DNA of 64,000 nucleotides, from assembly GCA_016215625.1 (NCBI GenBank), contig JACRIW010000020.1, positions 62,001 to 126,000 on the forward strand, in the 5' to 3' direction. Positions 8,661-16,008 of the stretch are shown here, piece after piece. Positions within the stretch are counted from its first letter, which is position 1, and every line of letters starts with the position of its first letter. This DNA comes from Candidatus Eiseniibacteriota bacterium. GTDB lineage: Bacteria > Eisenbacteria > RBG-16-71-46. The translations under genes and the position numbers were made by a program. Under the pieces are notes generated by a model that saw nothing but the letters and a program-made list of their open reading frames with translations, was not told the DNA's origin and ran no database searches.

Positions 8661-10100
8661 TCAGGCCGCGGAAATCTCGCCGCGGCGCAGGGCCGCGAGC
8701 GTCGCCGCCACGCGGGCGCGCGTGAGCGTCGTGCCGTCGGAGGCCGAGAGCCGCACCGCGGCCTCGGGCACGTGGGTGAGGAACTGGTCGTTCTGCAGTC
8801 CCACGAGCACGGTCGGGCGCTCGGCACAGCGCGCGCGCAGCACGGCGATCGCGTCGTCCGCGAGCGAGATGCGCGAGCACACGGCGATCACCTGCGCCGT
8901 GGGCGACGCTCCACCGGAGGGCACGCCCTCGGCGGCGAGGTCGGACGCGAGCGTGCCGCCGTGCGCGAACTCGGGCTCGTCCACGCTCCAGCCGCCGGCG
9001 CGCGCGACGTCGGGCAGCGCGCCGTCCACGCGCAGGCCGCGGTCCACGATGCGCGCGAGGCGCGCGTTCCAGTCCGGCGGCGTGAGCGACGAGAGCGGCT
9101 GTGCGAGTTCCTCCGCCGTCGGCTCGGGACGCGACGTGTCGAAGTGCTGCAGGCGCGGGCGCGAGGCGTCGAAGGGCATGCGGTCGATCCTGCCCTCGAC
9201 GAGCAGGTCGGCGAGTTGGAGCCGCGCGCGGCGGATCTCCTCGTTCCAGTGCGCGTACAGCAGCAGGTCGCAGCCGGCCGAGAGCGCGAGCGCGCCCGCT
9301 TCGGCCGGCGTGCGGCCGGCGGCGGCGCCCTGCATCTCGAGCGCGTCCGTCACGCACACGCCGCGGAAGCCGACGAGGTCGCGCAGCAGGGTCGTCGCGA
9401 TCGTGCGCGAGAACGTGCCGGGTTTCTCGCTGTCGAGCTTGCGGTACACGACGTGAGCGGTCATGACCGAGTCCGCGTCGAGGTTGGCGTGGAACGGCGC
9501 CAGCTCACGCGCCTCGAGCTGGCCCGAGCCGCGGTCGCACACCGGCAGCGTCACGTGCGAGTCGGTGCGCGTGTCGCCGTGCCCGGGGAAGTGCTTCAGG
9601 CAGGACGCGAGACCCTGCGAGCGGTAGCCGCGCAGCACCGCGGCGACCATCTGCGAGACCTGCTCGGGCGTGGTGCCCCAGGCGCGCGGTCCGATCACCG
9701 GGTTGTCCGGCTCGCTGTGCACGTCGGCGACCGGAGCGAAGTTCCAGTCGAAGCCGAGCGCGCGCAGCCGCCGTGCGGTCACGCCCGCGACCCATTCGAC
9801 GTCCTCGGCCGTGCCCCCGCGCGCGAGCAGCGCGGCGTTCGGCGGCACCACGAGGTGGCCGACCAGCTGCGAGACCCAGCCGCCCTCCTCGTCGAGCGCG
9901 AAGAACAGCCGCCGCGGCCGGGCGAGCGCGCGCAGGTGCGCGATCTTCGCCCGCAGGTCCTCGAGGTCGGTGAAGTCGCGCCGGAAGACGATGATGCCGG
10001 CGGGCGGGTACTGCGCGAAGTCGCGCTCCCAGGCCGGCGTGAACCCTTCCGGCGGGAGACCGATGACCATGCGTCGGGCGATGCCGCGTTGAGCGTCCAT
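8661..10100 (-). CDS. nagZ: glycoside hydrolase family 3 beta-N-acetylhexosaminidase (NagZ-like)
   Basis: 479 aa. The N-terminal GH3 barrel (about residues 1-320) includes GIIVFRRDFTDLEDL, FFALDEEGGWVSQL, the NagZ signature KHFPGHGDTRTDSHVTLP, and GFRGVCVTDALEMQG, whose Asp is the expected nucleophile. The His of the KHFPGHG loop is the family's general acid/base region. NagZ removes N-acetylglucosamine from muropeptide fragments in peptidoglycan recycling. The protein is longer than the E. coli single-domain enzyme (about 340 aa); the extra C-terminal 150 residues resemble the second GH3 domain. No strong ribosome site is seen before the ATG at 10100. The gene is divergent from 10284. Confidence 0.85.
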   Translation of the reverse strand: MDAQRGIARRMVIGLPPEGFTPAWERDFAQYPPAGIIVFRRDFTDLEDLRAKIAHLRALARPRRLFFALDEEGGWVSQLVGHLVVPPNAALLARGGTAEDVEWVAGVTARRLRALGFDWNFAPVADVHSEPDNPVIGPRAWGTTPEQVSQMVAAVLRGYRSQGLASCLKHFPGHGDTRTDSHVTLPVCDRGSGQLEARELAPFHANLDADSVMTAHVVYRKLDSEKPGTFSRTIATTLLRDLVGFRGVCVTDALEMQGAAAGRTPAEAGALALSAGCDLLLYAHWNEEIRRARLQLADLLVEGRIDRMPFDASRPRLQHFDTSRPEPTAEELAQPLSSLTPPDWNARLARIVDRGLRVDGALPDVARAGGWSVDEPEFAHGGTLASDLAAEGVPSGGASPTAQVIAVCSRISLADDAIAVLRARCAERPTVLVGLQNDQFLTHVPEAAVRLSASDGTTLTRARVAATLAALRRGEISAA

Positions 10101-10240
10101 AGAGGCGGCGCAGCGTGGGGGAGCGTCCCGGGACTGTCAACCGTATCGTGACCACCCCGTCCGTCGCGCGTTCGGGTGCGATCGTGCAAATCGCTCGTCG
10201 CGGGAGGCCCGGTCGCGGGCTACACTGCCGGGAATCGCCC

Positions 10241-10256
10241 CCGCAGGCGCGGCTCC
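10241..10256. repeat. dispersed 16-nt repeat, copy 1
   Basis: CCGCAGGCGCGGCTCC occurs here and again, identically, at 62601-62616. Both copies lie in short non-coding stretches just upstream of a plus-strand gene. Confidence 0.5.
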
Positions 10257-10283
10257 CACGCCGCGCGACACAGGAGAGACCCA

Positions 10284-10925
10284 CTGAACCATTCCGCGTT
10301 TCGCCGTCTCGCCGCCTTGCTCGGAGTCGCGTGCCTGCTCGCTTCCACGGTGGCCGCCACTCCGAAGAGCGCCGCGCGCCCCGCACGCAGCACGCCCGCG
10401 AAGGGCGCGGCCAAGGGCGCCACGGCCGCGCCGCTCACGCTCGTCTACGGCGACGACCACGTGTTCGGGCTCGTCGCGCCCGCCGGCTGGGCGGTGGACG
10501 ACACGAGCGGCCTGGGTTCGCGCATCCGCGTCGTGCTCTATCCGGTCGGCCAGAAGTGGGACACGGCGCCCACGGTGATGTACGCGAACGTGCTGCACCA
10601 GGACACGCGCCGTCCCAAGACGCTCACGCAGATGGTCGTGCACGACGTCGAACAGTTCCAGAAGGCGAACCCGCGCGGCAAGGTCGTCGCCGCGCCCATG
10701 ATGCGCACGGCCAAGGGCCGCACGGCGCAGGTGCGCTGGTTCGCGCCCGACGGCGGCGAGCCGTCCGAGGCCGTGGCGTACATCGAGGAGCCGGAACTGG
10801 TCATGCTGCTCGTGCTGTCGTCGCGGGAGAACGGCGGGTTCAAGAAGGCGCTGCCCGCGTTCCAGTCGCTCGTGGAGCACTACGAGTTCGTGGGCGGCGG
10901 CATCCAGACCCCGTCCGCGCGCTGA
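10284..10925 (+). CDS. secreted protein of unknown function
   Basis: 213 aa if read from a CTG codon at 10284, which sits 7 nt after AGGAGAG (10272-10278). No ATG, GTG or TTG fits the ribosome site, and an upstream GTG at 10176 would add an arginine-rich leader unlike a signal peptide. The N-terminus is a good signal peptide (about residues 6-25), followed by an Ala/Lys/Pro linker and a mixed domain (FGLVAPAGWAVDDTSGLGSRIRVVLYP, VRWFAPDGGEPSEAVAYIEEP). The domain resembles small periplasmic proteins with a user-unknown fold, and I do not recognise the family. Its stop overlaps the start of the aminotransferase gene by one base, so the two are co-transcribed. Confidence 0.6.
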   Translation: MNHSAFRRLAALLGVACLLASTVAATPKSAARPARSTPAKGAAKGATAAPLTLVYGDDHVFGLVAPAGWAVDDTSGLGSRIRVVLYPVGQKWDTAPTVMYANVLHQDTRRPKTLTQMVVHDVEQFQKANPRGKVVAAPMMRTAKGRTAQVRWFAPDGGEPSEAVAYIEEPELVMLLVLSSRENGGFKKALPAFQSLVEHYEFVGGGIQTPSAR

Positions 10926-12106
10926 TGGCCATCCGTACTTCGCAGAAGAGCGGGCGCTTCACGGAGTCGGTCATCCGCGAGATGACGCGCCTCGCGAACG
11001 CGCACGCCGCCGTGAACCTGTCGCAGGGCTTCCCGGACTTCCCGGCGCCCGATGCGATCAAGCAGGAGGCGGCGCGGGCCGTGATGGCCGACGTGAACCA
11101 GTACGCCGTCACGTGGGGCGCCAAGCGCCTGCGCGACGCGCTCGTCGCCAAGCAGGAGCGCTTCACGGGACTGTCGTTCGATCCCGAGCGCGAGGTCGTC
11201 GTGTGCTGCGGCGCCACCGAGTGCATGGCCGCCACGATGATGGCGCTCGTGGATCCGGGCGACGAAGTGATCGTGTTCGAGCCGTTCTACGAGAACTACG
11301 GCCCCGACGCGATCCTCTCGGGCGCGACGCCGCGCTTCGTGCGGCTGCGCGAGCCCGACTGGTCGTTCGATCCGGCCGAACTGGCCGCGGCGTTCAACGA
11401 CCGCACGCGCGCGATCGTGGTGAACACGCCGAACAATCCCACGGGCAAGGTGTTCTCGCGCGAGGAGCTCGAGACCATCGCGGCGCTGTGCCGCAAGTGG
11501 GACGTCACCTGCATCACCGACGAGATCTACGAGCACATCGTCTTCGAGGGCGAGCACGTGTCGATGGCCGCGCTGGACGGCATGCGCGAGCGCACGGTGA
11601 CCATCTCGGGCCTGTCGAAGACCTGGAGCGTCACCGGCTGGCGCATCGGCTGGTGCCTCGCGCCGCCCGAGGCCACGAACGCCATTCGCAAGGTGCACGA
11701 CTTCCTCACCGTGGGCGCACCCGCCCCGCTGCAGGAGGCCGCGGCCGTCGCGCTCGCGATGCCGGACGAGTACTACCGGCAGCTGGCCGAGGGCTATCGC
11801 GAAAAGCGGGCGTATCTCGTGCCCGCACTGGCCGAAAACGGCTTCGGGACTTTCGCCCCGAAGGGCGCGTATTACTGCATGACCGACATCTCGAGCTTCG
11901 GATTCTCCGACGACGTGGCCTTCGCCCGCTTCCTGATCACCGAGGTGGGGGTGGCCGCCGTGCCGGGGTCGAGTTTCTATTCGGAACCGGACGCGGGGCG
12001 GCAGCGTCTGAGGTTTCACTTCGCACGCCGCCGTGAAACGCTGGAAGCCGCCGTCGAACGCCTGCGTACACTGAAGTCCCGCCTGAGCGCGGGGCGCGGT
12101 CACTGA
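10925..12106 (+). CDS. PLP-dependent aminotransferase class I/II (methionine/kynurenine aminotransferase-like)
   Basis: 393 aa, full length for a fold-type-I aminotransferase. It shows VNLSQGFPDFPAP (about residues 30-42), NQYAVTWGAKRLRDAL, NTPNNPTGKVFSREEL with the conserved Asn, ITDEIYEHIVFEG and SGLSKTWSVTGWRIGW, where Lys232 is the expected PLP Schiff-base lysine. The arginine in the C-terminal LRFHFARRR replaces the usual substrate-carboxylate Arg motif. The overall pattern is closest to the YbdL / kynurenine-glutamine transaminase group, which uses methionine and aromatic amino acids; substrate assignment is tentative. The start overlaps the previous stop (TGATG). Confidence 0.85.
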   Translation: MAIRTSQKSGRFTESVIREMTRLANAHAAVNLSQGFPDFPAPDAIKQEAARAVMADVNQYAVTWGAKRLRDALVAKQERFTGLSFDPEREVVVCCGATECMAATMMALVDPGDEVIVFEPFYENYGPDAILSGATPRFVRLREPDWSFDPAELAAAFNDRTRAIVVNTPNNPTGKVFSREELETIAALCRKWDVTCITDEIYEHIVFEGEHVSMAALDGMRERTVTISGLSKTWSVTGWRIGWCLAPPEATNAIRKVHDFLTVGAPAPLQEAAAVALAMPDEYYRQLAEGYREKRAYLVPALAENGFGTFAPKGAYYCMTDISSFGFSDDVAFARFLITEVGVAAVPGSSFYSEPDAGRQRLRFHFARRRETLEAAVERLRTLKSRLSAGRGH

Positions 12107-12126
12107 ACCCGGGGATCACCCACATC

Positions 12127-13806
12127 ATGACCATGAAGCGCAAGTCCTCCCTCGGTCCACTCGTCGTGGCGATGTCGCTCTCGGTGCTGCTCGGCTTCGG
12201 CCTCGCGCGCGCGCTGCGTGCCGGTGACGACCTGCGCAGCAACCTCGACCTGTTCAACAACGTGCTGTACCTCGTGCAGCAGAACTACGTCGAGTCGCCG
12301 GACAACGAGAAGCTCATCAAGGGCGCGATCGACGGCATGCTCAAGACGCTCGACCCGCACTCGGTGTTCCTGCCGGAGAAGCGCGCCCAGCAGATGGACG
12401 AGCAGTTCCACGGCGAGTACTCGGGCATCGGCGTGCAGTTCGACATCCAGGACAACAAGATCGTCGTGATCTCGCCGCTCGAGGGCACGCCGGCGTACCG
12501 GCTCGGCATCCGCGCCGGCGACAAGATCGTCGAGATCGACGGCAAGCCGCTCAAGAAAGGCATCAACAACGACGACGTCTTCAAGCTGCTCCGCGGCCCG
12601 ACGGGGTCCACCGTCATGGTCACGATCGAGCGCGAGACGGAGCCGGAGCACATGCACTTCACGATCGAGCGCGCGAAGATCCCGATCGAGAGCATCCCGT
12701 ACGCGTACATGATCCGGCCGGGCGTCGGCTACGTGCGCGTCATCCGGTTCGCGCAGACGACCGGCGACGAGCTCGAGGCGGCCATCGCGAAGCTGCGCGG
12801 CCAGGGCATGAAGAGCCTGCTCATCGACCTGCGCTCGAACTCCGGCGGCCTGCTCTCGCAGGCGGTGGACGTGCTCGACCAGGTGATCCCGGACAATCGC
12901 CGCCTTGTGTACACGCGCGGCCGCATCACGTCGTCGAACGCCGACTACTACTCGACCAGCCGGCCGGGCAAGTGGACCGACGGCCCGATCGTCGTGCTCG
13001 TGGACCACGGCAGCGCGTCGGCGAGCGAGATCGTGTCGGGCGCGGTGCAGGATCTCGACCGCGGTCTCGTGGTGGGCATCAACACGTTTGGCAAGGGCCT
13101 CGTGCAGAACCAGATGAACCTGTCCCAGGGCAAGCTGCTGCTCACGATCGCGCGCTACTACACGCCGAGCGGCCGCGGCATCCAGCGCGACTACACGAAG
13201 TTCGGTGACCAGTCCGAGTACCAGGAGGACGCGTACCGCGAGGACGTGCCGTCGGACTCGGCGCTGCAGGCCCGTCCGAAGTTCAAGACGTCCACCGGCC
13301 GCATCGTGTACGGCGGCGGCGGCATCTATCCCGACGTCGTGATCAAGGACCCGCCGAACCTCACGCGCCCCGAGATCGAGTTCATCACGAAGCGCGTCGG
13401 CTTCGAGTTCGCGACGCACTACGTGACGAAGCACCCGAACACGAAGTGGACGCCGGAGACGTTCGACCCGCGCTTCACGCTGACGCCGGACGAGTGGAAG
13501 AACCTGCGCCAGATCGTGGACAACAAGAAGATCGTCATGAACGACTCGGTCTGGACCGCGGAGAAGCCCTTCATCCTCCGCCAGGTGCGCGCCGAGCTGG
13601 CGAGCGCCACGCTCGGTTCGCTCGAGCGCTACCGCATCGCGGTCGAGGACGATCCGCAGCTGAACGCCGCGCTGGACCTGTTCCCGCGCGCGCAGCAGCT
13701 GCTCGCGACGGCCGCGGGACGGCGCTCGGAGCCCGGTCCGGTGGACGGCTCGCCGCCGGCCGACCCGCGCAAGGCGTCGCTCGACGGCAAGGAACGCAAG
13801 AAGTAA
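12127..13806 (+). CDS. ctpA: S41 carboxy-terminal processing peptidase (CtpA/Prc family)
   Basis: 559 aa. An N-terminal membrane anchor or signal (about residues 10-30) is followed by an alpha-helical cap region, a PDZ domain (about 95-180, GIGVQFDIQDNKIVVISPLEGTPAYRL split across two strands, then GDKIVEIDGKPL) and the S41 catalytic domain. Ser298 in GSASASE and Lys323 in NTFGKGLVQ form the Ser-Lys dyad with the 25-residue spacing known for Prc. A C-terminal extension (about 400-559) ends in a Pro/Lys-rich tail. The family cleaves C-termini of periplasmic proteins and is linked to cell-envelope quality control. It follows the aminotransferase gene by 20 nt and has a strong hairpin after it. 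Confidence 0.92.
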   Translation: MTMKRKSSLGPLVVAMSLSVLLGFGLARALRAGDDLRSNLDLFNNVLYLVQQNYVESPDNEKLIKGAIDGMLKTLDPHSVFLPEKRAQQMDEQFHGEYSGIGVQFDIQDNKIVVISPLEGTPAYRLGIRAGDKIVEIDGKPLKKGINNDDVFKLLRGPTGSTVMVTIERETEPEHMHFTIERAKIPIESIPYAYMIRPGVGYVRVIRFAQTTGDELEAAIAKLRGQGMKSLLIDLRSNSGGLLSQAVDVLDQVIPDNRRLVYTRGRITSSNADYYSTSRPGKWTDGPIVVLVDHGSASASEIVSGAVQDLDRGLVVGINTFGKGLVQNQMNLSQGKLLLTIARYYTPSGRGIQRDYTKFGDQSEYQEDAYREDVPSDSALQARPKFKTSTGRIVYGGGGIYPDVVIKDPPNLTRPEIEFITKRVGFEFATHYVTKHPNTKWTPETFDPRFTLTPDEWKNLRQIVDNKKIVMNDSVWTAEKPFILRQVRAELASATLGSLERYRIAVEDDPQLNAALDLFPRAQQLLATAAGRRSEPGPVDGSPPADPRKASLDGKERKK

Positions 13807-13818
13807 CGCACCGCCTCA

Positions 13819-13862
13819 CGCACGAAGCCCCGCGGACCCGTTCGTTCGCGGGGCTTCGTGCG
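13819..13862 (+). terminator. bidirectional terminator hairpin
   Basis: A 16-bp perfect stem (13819-13834 with 13847-13862) has a 12-nt loop and lies between the convergent ctpA and dockerin-repeat genes. Confidence 0.75.
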
Positions 13863-13879
13863 TTCCGGGGGCGCCCCGT

Positions 13880-14542
13880 TCACGGGCAGGTCGGCGTGGC
13901 GCTGTGGGCGGACGTGCCCGTTCCGGCCGCGGTCAGCCAGATCGAGAGATCGTTGGCTCCGAGCGCGCCACTGCCGTCGTGGTCCCCGCGCATGGACGGC
14001 GTGGCGGCGCCGAGGTCGTCGAGCCAGATCGCCAGGTCGTTCGCGCCGACGCCGTTCGCGCCGTCGAGGTCCAGCACGCTCACGCTCACCGTGCCGAGCG
14101 CCACACCGTCCGCGGTGATCGACGCCGTCGGGACGCTGGGGAACGTCGAGGGCCCGAGCCCGGCACCGAGGATCGTGAAGGAGGCGCGGCCCGAGGAGTC
14201 GGTCACGCGACGCACGGTCCGGTGCGTGCAGTTCACCGTCGTGCCCGCCACGAGCGAGCTGGAGGCGAGGCGCACTTCGAGCGCGGCCGAGAAATCCAGC
14301 ACCACGAGGCTGTTCGGGACCGGGTTGTTGTACCAGTTGCGCACCACGACCGTGAATGCGCCGTTCGTCGTGTCCGGCTGGGAGAGGAAGCGGCCCGTCA
14401 CGAAGAGGTGGGCGGGCATGGTGCTGTACTGCGCACTGGGCATCCACGCCGGGATCGGGTCGGCCCGGCCGACGGCACTTCCCGCCGCCACCAGGCACGC
14501 CAGCAGCGCGACCACGCCTCGGAGGAGCCTGCGCGCGCTCAC
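13880..14542 (-). CDS. secreted Ig-like protein with paired dockerin-like repeats, paralogue 3
   Basis: 220 aa. The GTG start at 14542 overlaps the stop of paralogue 2 (GTGA), so translation is coupled. A signal peptide (about residues 5-24) is followed by a beta-rich domain with NPVPNSLVVLDFSAALEVRL, then VNCTHRTVRRVTDSSGRASFT and ITADGVALGTVSVSV, a bacterial Ig-like (Big-1-like) pattern. Two calcium-binding-type repeats follow: LDLDGANGVGANDLAIWLDD and GDHDGSGALGANDLSIWL. The protein ends in a Cys-Pro dipeptide. All these features recur in the two upstream paralogues. Dockerin-like repeats bind Ca2+ and partner domains; a cell-surface assembly role is inference. Confidence 0.75.
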   Translation of the reverse strand: MSARRLLRGVVALLACLVAAGSAVGRADPIPAWMPSAQYSTMPAHLFVTGRFLSQPDTTNGAFTVVVRNWYNNPVPNSLVVLDFSAALEVRLASSSLVAGTTVNCTHRTVRRVTDSSGRASFTILGAGLGPSTFPSVPTASITADGVALGTVSVSVLDLDGANGVGANDLAIWLDDLGAATPSMRGDHDGSGALGANDLSIWLTAAGTGTSAHSATPTCP

Positions 14543-15171
14543 GGGCAGATCCCCGGCGCCGTGACGGCCGAGCCGGCGAGGCCCGCGGCGTTCAGCCAGA
14601 CCGCGAGGTCGTTCGCGCCGACGAACTCGCTGCCGTCGTAGTCGAAGCAGCCGGGCGGCTGGGGCAGCGCGAACGAATCGAGGAACAGCGCGACGTCGTT
14701 GGCGCCGGCGCCGCCCGAGCCGTCCACGTCGAGGATGGCCACGAGCGGGCTTCCGAGCAGGACGCCGTCGGCATAGATGTGCGCGCGCAGCGGACCCGGC
14801 GCCAGGGTGGCGTTGCCGCCGTGTCCCATGACCGTGAACACGGCGCGTCCGGCGGCGTCGGTGAACCTGCGCACGGAGTGCTGCGCGCAGTTCGTGAGCA
14901 CCGCCGCGTCCATCTGGTCCGAAGCGAGATGCACTTCGGGAAGCGACGAGAAGTCGATCACGACCACGCTGCCCGGGACGGGATTGTTGGCCAGGTCGCG
15001 CACGACCACTTCGAACTGCCCGACGGCGGCGTCGGGCCTCGCGCCGCTCCAGCCGACGATCGTGATGCGCGAGGGGATCGTCGAGTTCGCCGGCCACCAG
15101 AGGTCCGCCACGGCGGGTGCGGCGGCGGTCGCGCAGAGCAGCAGCGCGAACGTGCAGGCGAAGCGTTTCAT
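14539..15171 (-). CDS. secreted Ig-like protein with paired dockerin-like repeats, paralogue 2
   Basis: 210 aa, starting at ATG 15171 just after GGAGG. A signal peptide (about residues 3-22, ending AVADL) is followed by the same Ig-like domain as its neighbours (NPVPGSVVVIDFSSLPEVHL, LTNCAQHSVRRFTDAAGRAVFT, IYADGVLLGSPLVAI). The repeats are LDVDGSGGAGANDVALFL and FDYDGSEFVGANDLAVWL, and the final residues are ICP. It overlaps paralogue 3 by 4 nt. The first repeat has Phe in place of the usual Trp (VALFL for LAIWL), so this copy has drifted most in the Ca-loop region. Confidence 0.77.
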   Translation of the reverse strand: MKRFACTFALLLCATAAAPAVADLWWPANSTIPSRITIVGWSGARPDAAVGQFEVVVRDLANNPVPGSVVVIDFSSLPEVHLASDQMDAAVLTNCAQHSVRRFTDAAGRAVFTVMGHGGNATLAPGPLRAHIYADGVLLGSPLVAILDVDGSGGAGANDVALFLDSFALPQPPGCFDYDGSEFVGANDLAVWLNAAGLAGSAVTAPGICP

Positions 15172-15266
15172 GTCGGCCTCCGGGAGTGGCGCCCGATTGG
15201 AGCGCACGCGTGTGCGGCCCAAAGTCTATGCCCGCATCGTGCGCCGCAGCCAGCGCGGAAATGCTG

Positions 15267-15297
15267 GCGCCCCGCCGGGGAACGTCCGGCGGGGCGC
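15267..15297 (-). terminator. terminator-like hairpin after paralogue 1
   Basis: A 12-bp perfect stem (15267-15278 with 15286-15297) with a 7-nt loop lies downstream of the minus-strand gene ending at 15324. It separates paralogue 1 from the coupled pair. Confidence 0.6.
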
Positions 15298-15323
15298 GGA
15301 AGGGCGGGCGCGGCCTTTCGGGC

Positions 15324-15947
15324 TCAGGGGCAGGCGAGCGGGACGCTCTGCGTGGAGCCGCCACCGCCGAGCGCCATGAGCCAGATGGCGAGGTCGTTGG
15401 CGCCGAGGCGTCCGTCGCCGTCGTAGTCGCCGCGGCCGAAGTACTGCAGCTGGCCGTAGTCGTCCATCCACAGCGACATGTCGTTCGCGCCGAGCCCGTT
15501 GGCGCCGTCGAGGTCGAAGATCTCGACGCGCGGGCGGCCGATCAGCACGCCGTCCGCCCAGACGTCCGCCTGGATCACGCCCAGCGTGTGGAGCGAGCCG
15601 GTGCCGCGTCCGACGACCGTGAACGAGGCCGTGCCGTCGGGTCCCGTGGCCTTGCGCACGCAGCGGTGCGGGCAGTTCGTGACCACCGACGGGTCGTACT
15701 GGTTCGCGCCCAGCCGCACGTCGGAGAGCATCGCGAAGTCCACGAGCACGATGCTGTTCGCGACCGGTGCGCCGTACGCGTCGCGCACCGTGATGGTGAA
15801 GCGGCCGAACGCATCGTCGGCCGACACGCCGTTCCAGCCGACCACGCGGATGTGACCGGGTACCGAAGAACTCGTGGGCGAGGGCGCCGCGGCGAACGCC
15901 GCGGACGCCGTGAGCAGCAACGCGAACACTGCGATGATGCGATGCAT
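15324..15947 (-). CDS. secreted Ig-like protein with paired dockerin-like repeats, paralogue 1
   Basis: 207 aa. A signal peptide (residues 1-20) is followed by an Ig-like domain (APVANSIVLVDFAMLSDVRL, VTNCPHRCVRKATGPDGTAS, VWADGVLIGRPRVEI). Two dockerin-like loops follow, FDLDGANGLGANDMSLWMDD and GDYDGDGRLGANDLAIWL, with the Asp-x-Asp-Gly-x-x-x-x-x-Asn-Asp spacing of calcium loops, and the protein ends in ACP. This is the first of three tandem paralogues. The gap of about 150 nt and a hairpin suggest it is transcribed separately from the other two. Confidence 0.77.
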   Translation of the reverse strand: MHRIIAVFALLLTASAAFAAAPSPTSSSVPGHIRVVGWNGVSADDAFGRFTITVRDAYGAPVANSIVLVDFAMLSDVRLGANQYDPSVVTNCPHRCVRKATGPDGTASFTVVGRGTGSLHTLGVIQADVWADGVLIGRPRVEIFDLDGANGLGANDMSLWMDDYGQLQYFGRGDYDGDGRLGANDLAIWLMALGGGGSTQSVPLACP

Positions 15948-16008
15948 GAGACGAGGCCTCCTTCTGGAGTGCCTGGTCTCCGAGGGTGGGATGGTGAAGC
16001 GCGCGGCG

